A stretch of 64,000 nt of DNA. It comes from Berberis thunbergii. Taxonomy: Eukaryota; Streptophyta; Magnoliopsida; Ranunculales; Berberidaceae. The notes under the pieces are model-generated. The model worked only from the letters and a program-made list of their open reading frames with translations. It did not search any database and was not told the DNA's origin. Position numbers and translations under genes: made by a program. The stretch spans positions 1 to 64,000 of the forward strand of contig QNQO01005797.1 in assembly GCA_003290165.1 (NCBI GenBank), written 5' to 3'. The first letter of the stretch is position 1; each line of letters starts with the position of its first letter. Below, in pieces: positions 44,338 to 56,111 of this stretch.

Positions 44338-45613
44338 CTGATTGCTTTTCTTGTTGCAAGCATCCTAGAGAAAGTAGGGGAAAATGTATTAGGTCTAAAC
44401 ACAAACTATGAAATCAATATGATTGATTGAAATCAGCATGATCCAAAAAATACCTTAAAAAGCATATAAGGAGTTCCAGTTTCTATTTGTTACCATGATA
44501 TCTATTGTTTCAACACAGTCATTGGTAGGCTGTTGGTGCAACTCCTGTTACCATGATATCCCCTGCCAATAAAGAAAGAACATTAACTTTATACCCGATG
44601 AGAATGGTATACATGTATGTAATTTTATACAAATTTTTACTTTGATTGACCATCCAAGGAAGCTAATCGCAAAATGGAAGGGGAAACTGTAACATAAGAA
44701 GAAAACATTTAATGTTTAATCATTGACTTGTTAAAAGCTAAGAGAATAGACTAAAGATCAAAATAAGCTATGCAATGACTATTGGAGCACATGTATTTTT
44801 TTTTGTGGGGGGGGGGGGGGGGGATGAAACAATTATGTGCTTAAAAGAATCTTCCGGGACGAACTGAACCTTTTGACTGTCACAGATTATATGAGCCCAT
44901 CTGTCTTTTATCAACCAAATCTAAAACTCCATCCTCATAATCAAAGCAAAAAATAATCAAGTTTGCACTAGAGTTATACCATTTTTTTGTCACTTTTTAA
45001 AATCTTATCCAACCATTTTTCTTGATTAACAAAAAAAATGAAAGTAAACAACTAATAATTCATAAAACACAAAAAAAATTAATTTACATTGTTGAGGATG
45101 CAACAACTGGAAAATATCAATCAATAAACTACAGTAAAACCTCAAACTTCTCTTCATTTTCAAAAACAAAAATAAACAACAAACCAAATGATTACGTTCA
45201 TCAGCCTGTGGCCTTATTTACAGTGGAACTCTGGAACTAGTCCTAATCCTAATATGCGTCTCTAATTAAAATACATCTAATAAAATATTAAAAACTAGAT
45301 ACCACAAAATTAATAATTCTAACTATTCAAACTAATTTTTACATCTTTTCTTTCTTCAATGAAAACTGCTTAAGATTCATTAGCTAATCTAAGGATTGGA
45401 GAAGACCAAAACAACAGAAATATTACAGGAAAAGCACATCAGCTAACAACATTAACCCATATTGTATCCAAAAGTTAAACAAACATTTAAAACGATTTAA
45501 AGCTAAATATGGTAAAATTATATAAGCTGCAGTTTTTGGATATATTTTGCTGAACCATATTAAAAACGAGAACTCTTGTATGAACTAAATAAATTATGAT
45601 ATCAATCCCATAC
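44338..45613. other. CACTA interior, unassigned, with G17 tract
   Basis: AT-rich sequence between the RNR1 and bHLH pieces. A run of 17 G (44807-44823) is present. No exon recognised. Confidence 0.4.
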
Positions 45614-47020
45614 CTCAACCTGCCTTTGAAGCGATTGGACATAATTAATGATCTCATCAAGCATTACAACATTACTGGTTACCTATAAATACAAAGCTCT
45701 AAAATAATCAAATTACAATTACACTAATAAACGTTGGCGAGATATTAATGTAACAACCTTAATTCACAAAATGAAGAAAATTACCTTGATACAACCAGGT
45801 ACTAAGTCTTGAAGAAATTTCATCCTTTCACTGATCTTCTCCCTTCTTACCTGCAAAGAAGAAATCCCCATTGGTAAAAAAAAAACACTCCCAGAAGTAA
45901 TAGCTAAATTGAACAAGATCGATGCTTCACATAGAATACTTACTCGCTCTGCAAGACTGTGGTTGTTTGTTGCCTGATTCCTTTTTGCTCTAACATGAAT
46001 GTAATCTTCTTTCGGTGCATCTGAATTTGGAGAGCTATCTTTACTGTTTTTACTAACTTTGGCAGCTGATGTTGCGTTTTGGTCATTTTTCTGCACAGTT
46101 TCATTGTTGCCCTTCGCAGTTTCACATTTGTTCATATCCTTGTCCTATAAGAGAATATAATGTTACTAGGACCACTCAACAACAACACACAAAAGAATTG
46201 ATAACATTACCAAGTATGTCTAATACCTGACCACCCCTTCTCCTTTTCTTCAAAGCAAATCCCTTAGATGATGACGGTTCGTCATTAGCATTTTCCGATA
46301 CACCTTGTCCGTTGGACTCCCTTCAGTGGTCCCTTGCTTCACAGGCTCGAAAACATATTTGGAAATTTCAGTCATGTTTGACTCATTAATTGGAGATTGA
46401 GCTCCTGATGTAGGTTTCATGTTCAACCTATCATCCAACATTGCTTAATTGGGAGCTTGAGTTGCTTGTCCATCCTTGAAACGAGGATTCATAGACTCAC
46501 TAAAGGGGTTCACTATATCACTAAAAGGCTCACTAGTGAAGCACGAAAACCTGGCGGCTGCCGCAGCTCACTCAATAAAGGCAGAATCAGTGGGAAATTG
46601 AGATAAGGTCTGAGGTAAGAAAAGGCCCCCTTTCGGCATGGAACTTCTAAGGCTCCAATCTAAATCTAATGCCTTATATATCAAAGCCTGTTCTTGAAGC
46701 ACCAGGAATGCCCTCCCCAACACTTGCACTGACATGGATAATGTTATCACCTAGGGTTAAGTTTTGGGAACTGGGGTTGCCCCAATGATTGGGTCTGAAG
46801 GAATCCATCATGGGAACAGATGAAATGGTAGCAGAACCAATTGCATCCCCAAGGCAAGTGGACATAGAATTATTCATGGGAAGCAAACCCATTCCCATTG
46901 GCTGATCAGTGAGATTCGTAGCATCAAATTGCCAGTATGGGGGCATACTAAATGAATGTAAGTTCAAATAATCTTCATTTTTTTTTCTGGATTGAAGTTA
47001 TCCTTGTCTCCCAAATCCAT
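45614..47020 (-). pseudogene. Captured CIB-type bHLH transcription factor, exons 1-4
   Basis: Exons: 46227-47020, 45944-46144, 45785-45850 and 45614-45682, all with GT-AG borders. Exon 1 starts MDLGDKDNFNPEKK (ATG 47018-47020) and has a frameshift in a run of A at about 46980; a stop lies near 46570. Exons 2-4 together give the bHLH domain: [68 protein letters not shown]. The DNA-contacting His, Glu and Arg are kept. It resembles the Arabidopsis CIB/bHLH49-78 group of growth and light-response regulators. Later exons are absent. The domain itself is intact; the N-terminus is broken. Confidence 0.85.
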
Positions 47021-47308
47021 CTCTACTCAACAGGAAAAGAAATACACCAATCCCCAGTTGATTAAAACAACTATTAACAAAACTCCATTTCGCAGTGAAT
47101 ACACCGGTCCCTTTCATCTGCATCATCCTTAGGAATCATGGACATGAGCAGCAAGTTCTGCAGTTGTGCTTCCTGACTTTGAGATAGTTCAGTGCAAGAT
47201 TTTGTCCTTGTGATCCTGCATATACGATCAAATGAATTAATTCATAAGCTTTTTCTTGTTTTTTTTTTATTCAGAGCGTAGACTCCATGAAATAAGGTGG
47301 CAATTTAC

Positions 47309-47450
47309 CTTAAAATGAACAATCACATGCCCGTAGTGTATTTTACTCAGCTCCTCTTTTGCTGCCACCATTACATTGTTTCCAACATAGTTGTAACTAT
47401 CAATCATCAAGTTCCACATGATTTTTACACCATACAAAGAAATCACCAAC
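47309..47450 (-). pseudogene. Unidentified captured exon abutting the internal CACTA end
   Basis: The minus frame YGVKIMWNLMIDSYNYVGNN, then KEELSKIHYGHVIVHFK, ends at a good splice donor (AAG|GTAAATTG). It looks like real protein but I do not recognise the family. Its upstream side is cut at 47450 by the second CACTA left terminus. Confidence 0.35.
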
Positions 47451-47970
47451 CACTACACCAAAAACCCCCATTAGCAACGGTTCTATACCGTGGGCGTAAC
47501 CCATTGCCACGGCTAAGAGCCGTGGGCTACAGGGGCGTCGCAAAATTCCTTGTAACGGCTATAAACCGTTGCTAAACATTTTAGCAACGGTTTTATGTTT
47601 GAGGAGGTGTGGTGATATTAAACATTTAGCCACGGTTTTAAACCGTTGCAAGAACAATAGCAACGGTTTTTAGCCGTGGCCAGATTAGCCACGGTTTTAA
47701 GCCTTGATAAGGTGTGGACAATAGCAACGGTTCTAAACCGTGGCTAACAAAGTAGCAACGGTTTTAAGCCGTGGCTAAACCTGGCCAGGGTTTTAAGCCG
47801 TGGCTAAACTGTGAAAAATAAGCCGTAGCAAACGTAGTAGCAACGGTTTTTAGCCGTGGCAAGATGCGACCACGGTTGTAAACCGTTGGCATTTAAAACA
47901 AAATTCAAAAAAAAAAAAAATCTGGTTTGTTGCGAAAATAATATAATAAAAAAAATTAATTTTTTTGCTG
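47451..47970. repeat. Second, internal CACTA left terminus with palindrome array
   Basis: Starts CACTACACCAAAAACCCCCA after AAC and is followed by about a dozen GCCACGG...CCGTGGC-type palindromes. It closely matches 33535-34100, including the shared ATCTGGTTTGTTGC and AATAATATAAT...AATTAATTTTTTT tail. It is a genuine left end in the same orientation as the outer one. No separate right end follows before 57674, and AAC is not repeated there. Confidence 0.85.
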
Positions 47971-48214
47971 CTGCAGAATTGGAACAATCCAATTTCAAAC
48001 TGATAATGTAATCACATGCTAAAACATGACTATTGTAGGCATACATTAACAACATAATGCCATAATCTGAATATGTTCACATAATGCGTTTTTAAGCACA
48101 TCAACAGGCCCAACTATTTTTACACAGGTCTCCAAATGGCAGGGATAAATCGAGGATTCCGTCTATTTGAATGACACCAGTACAGAACCAAGTTGAAAAG
48201 AAAAATATCTACTA

Positions 48215-48665
48215 TTATATATCATACACGTTGGAGGCTTCTTCTTCAGCAGCAACCCATGAGCCTGGGAAGAGATGCATCACAGTTTTTCCCATTATCC
48301 ACTCCAAATCAGAGGACGATAAGGGTACTTTATCAGCATTGTGAGTCACTGCTTCTTTACCTCCTTTGTATCCACATTCAGGAACAACGTATGGGAAGTC
48401 ACTGCTGTTCGTAAGACCAAAAAAAGAGGCATCAGTAAGAGTTTTAACATGCACTCAAGAAATCAACAATTTTACTTCCATTTGCTTTCATCCTTCATTC
48501 TATATCACATTTTCTTTATAAAAAGTGCCAATTACTTGCTAACCTGCCCCACATAACACGATGAGCACCAAAAGATGAGACAACTTGAGATAGAAGATGA
48601 TATGTGTCTCCATATGGAAATTGTTCTCTTGTGACACGGAATAAAGCACTAAACTTCACATAAAC
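48215..48665 (-). pseudogene. Captured amidohydrolase (Amidohydro_2 family) 3' exons
   Basis: Exon 48544-48665 reads VYVKFSALFRVTREQFPYGD, TYHLLSQVVSSFGAHRVMWG. Exon 48215-48405 continues SSDFPYVVPECGYKGGKEAV, then LSSSDLEWIMGKTVMHLFPG and a stop at 48215-48217. Together they give the C-terminal end of plant amidohydrolase-2 family proteins; FGAHRVMWGSSDFP is the conserved metal-site Asp block. Both exons are open and the splice sites are GT-AG, so this end is undamaged. The N-terminal part was not captured or not recognised. Confidence 0.75.
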
Positions 48666-50599
48666 CTGCTCCAAACAAAGTATTCAGCAGTTCTCAGAAC
48701 TCTGGATAACTCTTAATCAGCTATGCATAGAGGATGTTGACGTTTGTTCAGGAGAAAACAAGCATTTTTAATAATAAACATAAAGCTTATTTGCGTTTTA
48801 CCACTACAATAGTAGGTCTCTACAATAAGAATGGTGGGAAAGATGGAGACTGATCCAATAAGGAAAAGCACGGCAAGAGTCTTAAAATCGTATAAATCCT
48901 TGACTGAATTGAGATCCCCAAGAGCGAGCCCAGCCTGATGAGAGTGATGACAAGCGAAAGTAAGGTCAGAATGCATTGGAAAGGGAAACATGCTAAAACA
49001 TCTAATATAGAACTATATCCATCCTATAAAATTCAAGAAAAAATCTCCTCTTGAGATTGTTACTGGCTGCATTCCTCAATTGTTTTCAAAGAAAATACCG
49101 TCACTCATTCTTTCTTAAAACCAACTACATTACTGTGACCAAGCATTAAGTTGTAGAATGTTTACTTAGACATCAAGTAGACCATCTATTAATAAATTTA
49201 ATTAAATATTAAATAAATAAATATTTAATATTTAGGCTTAAGAAAAATCACTATAGCCAAGACTTACCATAAATTAATAAATAAAATATGAAATCAGTAC
49301 AATGAGCATAGAAGTCTAAAAGACCATACTAGCAAAGGTAGATGTGGGGCTGTAAAAATCAATGACGAGGTATCTCTTGATTCAGGACACTGGTATAGAC
49401 CTTTATATTCAGTGCCCCTTGTGATGACCACTTCTAAGACGATAAGTTTTTATTGTTCATCTGCTATATTAAATTGAAAACAACACACTTTACTTTGCCT
49501 TCCCCATGAAGTTGTCAGCTGCTACACAGCCTATCTCACAAATCACAGTTTTGTAAAAAAATAAAATTGAATTGTTAATCTCTTTTGTTCATTCTTGATG
49601 ATATTTAAGTATTTTTTTTCCTTCTTCCATTACCAGTGTTGTGAAACTTCCTCCATTATAGTATTAGACAATCCACTCAACCCTAGAGCAAGTCCCTGCT
49701 TTCTGATCTTATCTACTTCTAGGCCCTCCTCTGAACCCTTGTGATCATCTAAAACAAAAACTATCAAACTCGAGATTGTGGCAATATGCCATATTAAGAT
49801 TCAAGGTAATCAAATTCCAACACAATATCCACTCAACGTCCTTCACGAGACTGCTAATAAGTCACTGAGAAAGTTCAATGTGCTAAAATCAATTAGAAAG
49901 AACACTGAAAAGTAGGACCGACCACTTAAATCTCTTACTCTGATTGTCAAATTAACTCTTGGATCCTGAATCTAACAGAAGCCTACAATTTAAAACCTGT
50001 TGCCAAAACTTCAGGTCTGGATGGCTTTCCAAGGGGATTCTTCTTTGCACTTTACCAGGGTGAACTCATTGCAGTCATCAAAGGGTTCAATTACAATGGT
50101 TTCTTGGATGAAAGAAATACCATGTACACTCAATACAATACACAACTTGATGTGCTAATAAACATTTTTATTGGTTCATGTTCGGGTTAATATTGATATC
50201 TTCGTTGAATGCCAACTAATAAAAGTACTAGCAATTCTATAACCAAATGCTAAATATTACTCAAAAGAAAACTAAGGGAATCCAAAACTCAAGCTAATGA
50301 TAGGCCTGAAATTAGTAAAAAGACTTACTCTAACAGTGATATAAGCTGCTGGAATCAGACTGACCAGTCGCCAGGAAGAACACATGAAAAAGTATATCAA
50401 CTATTGGAGATGCAACATTAATAAATGTGTTTGGTAGAGTAGGAGTTATCCTCAGAAATAGCATGTAGTTTAGCAGCTTATCCCTGCGCTTACTGATCTG
50501 TTCAAGAAAAAAAATATGAAAATCAGATGAGGTAAGATGAAAATGAAAATCCCGAGAATGAACTAAGCTTGGTGATCTGCTGCATATGTTGCAAGATGA
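48666..50599. other. CACTA interior between amidohydrolase and XPO1 pieces
   Basis: Mostly AT-rich intron-like DNA. A minus frame at about 48930-48830 (GDLNSVKDLYDFKTLAVLFL) and another at 50330-50460 (LRITPTLPNTFINVASPIVD) look protein-like but were not identified. They may be further captured exons. Confidence 0.35.
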
Positions 50600-52200
50600 T
50601 CTCTGGAACAAAATTTGAAAACAAAGAAATGCATCCCACAAAGGCTCTGTCAACGCACCAAAATCCACCTAGAAATGCATTAACATGCAACAGTAAGGAT
50701 CCCATTCATTTTGATTTATTTATAAGACATGGTACTGAATAAAATTCGTTACCAAGCAAAACAAGTGCTGCAGCACAAGTACATGTAAATTGAACCCATG
50801 CTTATGAGATGTGTCGGTCAATACTGCAAAAATCTCTTGCTCAATTGTCAAAGAGTAAGTTTGATGGAACTGATTGCAAAACTCAGAAACCTGTTAAATG
50901 GGTAAACCACAGGTAAGAGATCTATGAAATTATAGTTAACTGTAACAAAGAATATGAGTCTACACACCTGGAAATTTTTCAGCATCTCAAGTAAAAGGTT
51001 AAGCCCAGTCTCAGCAATGTTCCTCTCTGTGTGTCTGAATGCCCATATAATAGAATCCATGACAAGCTTCAGTTGCTGAATTGAAACAAAAAAATAGGCA
51101 TGAAAAAACGACGAAGGAAATAACAATATGAAGGTCAACGTGTGCAAAAATGAACATCAAGACTGACAAGGAAAAAATGAAGAGGGCTGAATTCCAACCT
51201 GACTTGACAAGACTATCAAAGCTGGAAAACAATGAGTAGCAATGGCGTGTAGCAAAGAAAAAAATTTCAAACGATGTTCAGGATAATCTTTGAAGTTTTT
51301 TGTGATCATCTGCCAATATCAAATGTAAGTTAAAAACACATTGAGATATGAACAAGTATTGTTACTTGGACAGCTAGACTAACCTCCAATGTGCATTCAA
51401 AAATGGCTTCAAATATACGAGGTACATCCTCTGTCATCACCCCCTTATACCTGCATAAGACATGTCAAAAAGATAAGCATTCATCCTTTTTCTACTAGGT
51501 CCTAGTGTAAGATAGGCAAAACTTAGCTAATGCTCACTTAGAAATGAAATAAATAGTAATTATTACATTCACGCACTATTGTTACCGATACTTCCATAGG
51601 GCAAGAATAAAAGAGGCATATGTATGCTAAACTAATAAGACGCAAGAATAACAAGGCACGTGAATAATCAAGTGCCAAAGTGGAAGTGAATCATTTAGCA
51701 TTTAATGGCACATATGCTTACTTGTTTATAATTGTGGCAAAAAGTGAAAGGACCTCTAACTCCCTGGCATCAGGCAAATTCCTAGCATAGTCGCCAAGAA
51801 CATAATCCATCATCGGTGGCACAAATTGCTTTCCGATTTGAGGCTGCCCTTCAGCCTTGTCCAGAAAAGTTTCAATGAGCTTAAGTGTTTCTCTTTTCAC
51901 AGATCTGTTATAGAGGATTGAAAAGCAAAAGTGAGATGAAAACTCTCATACAATATAGGATGTAATTTTAGCAAGTCCAAACTCATGATCTTACCTTAGA
52001 AGTTTAACATAGGAACTTCTAGAGGCAAATGGTCCCCCTTTTGCAATGTTGTTTGATAACACACTGATAACAACGTGGCACTTTAAAAAGAGAATGGCAC
52101 TAAGGCATACCTGCAATATGTTAAGCACAGTCCTAATCACATCTTGTTCCTTCAGAAAATTTACACTAAGGCGTGCCTGCCCAATGATGTCAGCCCATTT
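50600..52200 (-). pseudogene. XPO1: Captured exportin-1 (CRM1/XPO1) exons
   Basis: Seven or eight minus-strand exons with GT-AG borders: 52111-52200 (ADIIGQARLSVNFLKEQDVI), about 52050-51995 (NNIAKGGPFASRSSYVKLL), 51722-51904 (VKRETLKLIETFLDKAEGQP, LGDYARNLPDARELEVLSLF), 51384-51450 (YKGVMTEDVPRIFEAIFECT), 51199-51309 (NFKDYPEHRLKFFSLLHAIA), 50968-51075 (QLKLVMDSIIWAFRHTERNI), 50753-50890 (SEFCNQFHQTYSLTIEQEIF) and about 50630-50668 (DFGALTEPLWDA). This is the C-terminal HEAT-repeat region of exportin-1, the nuclear export receptor for leucine-rich signals. An internal part between the first two exons is deleted. Most exons are still open, which is notable for captured DNA. Confidence 0.9.
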
Positions 52201-53169
52201 CTGCAAGAAAAGCTTCTAATTAAGACCATGAACAATCGATTGACAAGGTTGAGAGCTAAAGAAGTATAGCACAAAGTGATCCAGGCACGAATTCAGTATA
52301 TAAAAAATCCTAAGAGTTTTGACTTTCAACTTCACCACCTAAAATATGTACAAGTGGAGAATTTACCTGATTTGGGAGTTCCATCAACCTAAAATATGAC
52401 AAGTAACTGATAATCAAATGAACAGTTGCAATACTAGTGATTAATTCCACTCATCCATACAAAAAATTCCATCTCCGCCTATCATAACTAATGATATCAA
52501 CACTGATGTGATGGTTAAGTGATGCATTTATATAAATTCAGTGGAAACAAAAAACGATTGGGTGAACTCCACTTTGAAAAGTAACTATAAATACAAATTT
52601 CAGGGCAACAACTGCCACGTAACTAGTTTTTTATACACACATGCACACAAAAAAAAGGCACTCTGTTCTCAGTCAAGAACCAGGAAGTTGACAGATAAAA
52701 GGTTACAGTGCAACCTAAAACTAATCTGAGGAATTTTCAAGCCTTAACCAACATATCTTTTGTCATGACGGAGGTGACATCAAGGAAATTCTATTGCAGA
52801 GTGTCGCAGCAGCGTGTTCGCATGAAGGCCACTGCATCGCAGCAGCTCAGAACACAGCACAACAACAGGACGCTCTGCGACACAACAGCGTCCATCAGCC
52901 TAACGCGTATCCACCATCTCGCCACGGCCTTACCACCAGTCCAGGCCGCAGCACAGTCCGCAGCAACCAGTGCCCAGTCCTTCCAGGCCCAATGTTCAAA
53001 GAAGGCTAAAAATGAAATACATCCAACAATACACCAATTTACAGACCAAAAAGCTAAGAAGGCTAACAAGTGGTATTTTTTTTGTTCAAAGAATGAAATG
53101 AAAATGGGATTCCTATAGAATGGATGGAAGATTGGTAGTACTATATAAAGAGCTGTTCTTGCAATATGT
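52201..53169. other. CACTA interior between XPO1 and TNPA-like gene
   Basis: 52201-52780 is AT-rich and unassigned. 52790-53000 is a GC-richer patch with many CAGCA and CGCAG motifs, giving overlapping frames on both strands with no known domain. It may be the 3' end of the TNPA-like transcript. Confidence 0.35.
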
Positions 53170-54192
53170 AATAAATATTTTTCTTCTTGGCCAAACACTT
53201 GGCTTAGAGGATCATTATCAATAGTGAGGTCAGTGGTACTCTGGGTTGAAGATTCTTGCAAGGCGGCCTTTTTTGCTTTAACTTATTCCTTCAAAAGAAT
53301 GATAAAATAAAATAACACAGGACACAAATAATATTCAAACAACTACAAAGTAAATTAAGAATTGTGTATAAAAGACAACATTGGGCACATACCATATATA
53401 GTTCAACACCATGCGTGGGTTTTCCATCATTTTTCGTGTGACAAGCAATCCATATATCAGTGCGTGTGACTGGTTCTCCATCAGGGTTCTTCTCAACCTA
53501 TATACTTGAAAGATTAGTCTCAGCCTATATAGTTAAATGGTTATTATTGTACTAGTAGCTAGAAACTCAATTACCATTTCATACTCTACTTCTGCATCAC
53601 TCTTTTGGCCACCCCCATACATACTTTGAAGGCTTTTTGTTTTTGGCATTTTGGGTTCTAATTGCCTTCGCTTCAGGGGTGCTCTCATAGCGAACAAACT
53701 CCTTCCAATCCTCCTCTCTTACCCCATTTGGAACATGCTTCTCTTGTTCCTCAATGGTAGGATACTTATCCAAATAGTCCTTCCTAAGATCTGCCTTGAA
53801 CCTTCTGAAATATTTTGGCATTTTCAAATGCACATTCCTTTTCACATAATTTGGGATGTCGTATTCACGCTGCAAATAAGCCATTGAGATATAAGTTGAC
53901 AATAAAATAAGACATTATGAAAATCAATGATGTAAAATCTCACCTTGAGGCCATTCCACACATCCTCTTTGTAGTTGTCAGTAACATGGTGCCAACCCTT
54001 GAATTTGATGGGCACAAGGGTTTCAACAAGCTTTCCAATGTGTTTATTGAAATTTCTAGCACCAGATCCAACTGCTAAACCATGGACATTGAACTGTATG
54101 GTCTTTTTAACTTCATTGTCATCATTTGTAGATGTAGTGACATCATTGGTGGAGAGATTGCCACAAGTACTACCAATTTCTATCAATGACAT
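53170..54192 (-). pseudogene. TNPA/PTTA-like plant transposase gene of the CACTA element
   Basis: Exons in minus order: 54192-53944 (NFNKHIGKLVETLVPIKFKG, NYKEDVWNGLK), 53869 to about 53606 (KMPKYFRRFKADLRKDYLDK, REEDWKEFVRYESTPEAKAI), a short exon near 53570-53545 (DAEVEYEM), about 53519-53400 (NPDGEPVTRTDIWIACHTKN) and about 53283-53170 (DNDPLSQVFGQEE). This order and the blocks W.....RY.S.PEAK, DG.PV.R.D...HTK and DPLSQV(F/M)G match the plant Ptta/En/Spm transposase family (PF03004). These proteins bind subterminal repeats. The 5' end is uncertain: the ATG at 54190-54192 is only the first in frame. No catalytic TNPD-type transposase was seen. Confidence 0.75.
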
Positions 54193-54486
54193 TATAGATA
54201 TTAACCATTATCAAACAAAAAGAAATAAGAAACAACTATATACACTACATTTATAGATAGTTTCCTTCCACAACATATCACCACAAATAGATTTTATAAA
54301 GCATTAGAAAAGCCAATCTGAATACTTAGCTACAAAGCTTCCCTTTCCCAACTCAAAAGTCAAAATAAGAAACAAAGACTAAATAATTGGTCTCAACCAA
54401 AGAGGATAATCAACTAGAATAATATCTAAGAGTGTCTGCTTAATCAACTAGTATTCAATAGACATGGAATACATGGGAGTACCCTA
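54193..54486. other. CACTA interior upstream of the TNPA-like gene
   Basis: AT-rich; probably intron or leader of the TNPA-like gene. No feature recognised. Confidence 0.3.
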
Positions 54487-55160
54487 CTACCTCCATCTTT
54501 CCAATCAGTTTCAGTTCATCTGATACCAATTTTGCACCCAGGACTACTAGTTTTCAGAAAGCAAACTAAACTTACAGTCTAGAATAGATAGTTGAACACA
54601 GGAGAAATAACATACAGAAATAGTAAAACACACAGATAAAAATAGACAAGAATAACAATAATCATTTGAAAATAATTCTTTGAACAGTTCAAGAGAACGG
54701 TACCGATACTAGGTTACCGCTAGTATAACGAGGTATTCATCCAAAAATTGTTCTTAGAATTGTTTTGAGAAAACAAATAGAAATAAAGATATGTTTTTAT
54801 TGACACTACCTCCATCTTTCCAATCAGTTTCAGTTCATCTGATACCAATTTTGCACCCAGGACTACTAGCTTTCAGAAAGCAAACTAAACTTACAGTCTA
54901 GAACAGATAGTTGAACACAGGAGAAATAACATACAGAAATAGTAAAACACAGAGATAAAAATACACAAGAATAACAATAATCATTTGAAGATAATTCTTT
55001 GAACAGTTCAAGAGAACAGTGCCGATACTAGGTCACCGCTAGTATAACGAGGTGTTCATCCAAGAATTGTTCTTTGAATTGTTTTGAAAAAACAAATAGA
55101 AATAAAGATATGATTTTATTAACACTACCTCCATCTTTCCAATAAGTTTCAGTTCATCAG
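54487..55160. repeat. 319-bp tandem duplication
   Basis: CTACCTCCATCTTTCCAAT recurs at 54487, 54806 and 55125, a period of exactly 319 bp. The first two units are full and nearly identical; the third is a short stub of about 35 bp. The high similarity indicates a recent duplication. Confidence 0.88.
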
Positions 55161-55599
55161 AGATTTAATATCCTGAGGAGTCCAGCTGTGTAATTGCAAT
55201 TTTTGCTCCTTGAAGATTGCGTGAGATTGGTTCGGCAAGTTAGGTTTCAATATTACAGGGCAATGTTCAAAGGGTTACATGCTTCATAGCTTAATTTTTT
55301 CTAGGATTTAAGTTTAATGTAAAGTTGCTTACTATTTTAGCAGACCAATCTCAAGGGAGTTTTTGAAAAACAGAAAAATTGTCATGTATAAGGTCTTCTA
55401 TATAGTCCATACTTGATATATGCTCAAGTAAAAGAAGGCCACCCAAAATAATAATGATAATAATAATATTAGTAATAACAATAATAAGAATTCAACATAA
55501 AATAAGAATTCTCAGCCACATTAAATGTGTTTATGAAGTATGAACTTAAACAAATTATTCTTCAATCATACCTCAATAAAAGATAAGTTGAGAATTCAA

Positions 55600-55690
55600 C
55601 ATATACCTTATCCTCTTCGAGTTTCTGACGGATCTTCTCCCTTGCTTTTATCTCTTCCTCCTTCTCTGCTTTTCGCAAGGCAATTATCCT
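55600..55690 (-). pseudogene. Captured exon, probably UBX-domain protein
   Basis: One exon bounded by an AG acceptor reads IIALRKAEKEEEIKAREKIR then QKLEEDK. The charged coiled-coil ending in (R/K)IRQKLEEDK is characteristic of the segment before the UBX domain in plant UBX (CDC48 adaptor) proteins. It is short and low in complexity, so the call is tentative. Confidence 0.45.
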
Positions 55691-55847
55691 ACAACAGGAA
55701 AATGAATCTATTTTAGTTTTAGGGGGCAAACAAATAAATTACACGAACGAAATTTCTAGAAAAAAAGAGCTATATTTTGACAAAAAATACACTTCTAACG
55801 GGATCAAGTGACAGAAACAAACTACCAAAAATGGTTTCCCAATTTCA

Positions 55848-56111
55848 TCAAATAATTGGATGAAACAAACTGCCAAAAATGGTTTCCCAATTGGTTTTTT
55901 GAGGCATGTTGACATTTATATAGGGAATCTGTTCATGGAAGTAGTTTGGGATTTCTAAAGCACTTACTTCATGGAGGTAGTTTGGGATTTCTAAAGCACC
56001 TACTTTTTGGATGGACAGTTGAATGCAAGTTTCATCACTCCTATCCAAAAGAAGGGTCTTGTGAATTAAATGATTTTCATCAATATTGAAATCTCTCAAG
56101 ATTTGGAACAA
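55848..56111 (-). other. Open frame with internal direct repeat, unidentified
   Basis: An 87-codon minus frame contains VGALEIPNYLHEVSALEIPN, a direct duplication of a 13-residue unit mirrored in the DNA at about 55935-55995. No family recognised. It could be captured coding DNA. Confidence 0.25.

Noticed and set aside
44807..44823. Run of 17 G
   Set aside because: Probably a simple homopolymer or an assembly artefact; no quadruplex pattern of separated G-runs.
48830..48990. Minus frame with KDLYDFKTLAVLFLIGSVSI considered as a ZIP-type metal transporter piece
   Set aside because: The similarity is only a hydrophobic stretch; no His-rich or signature motif.
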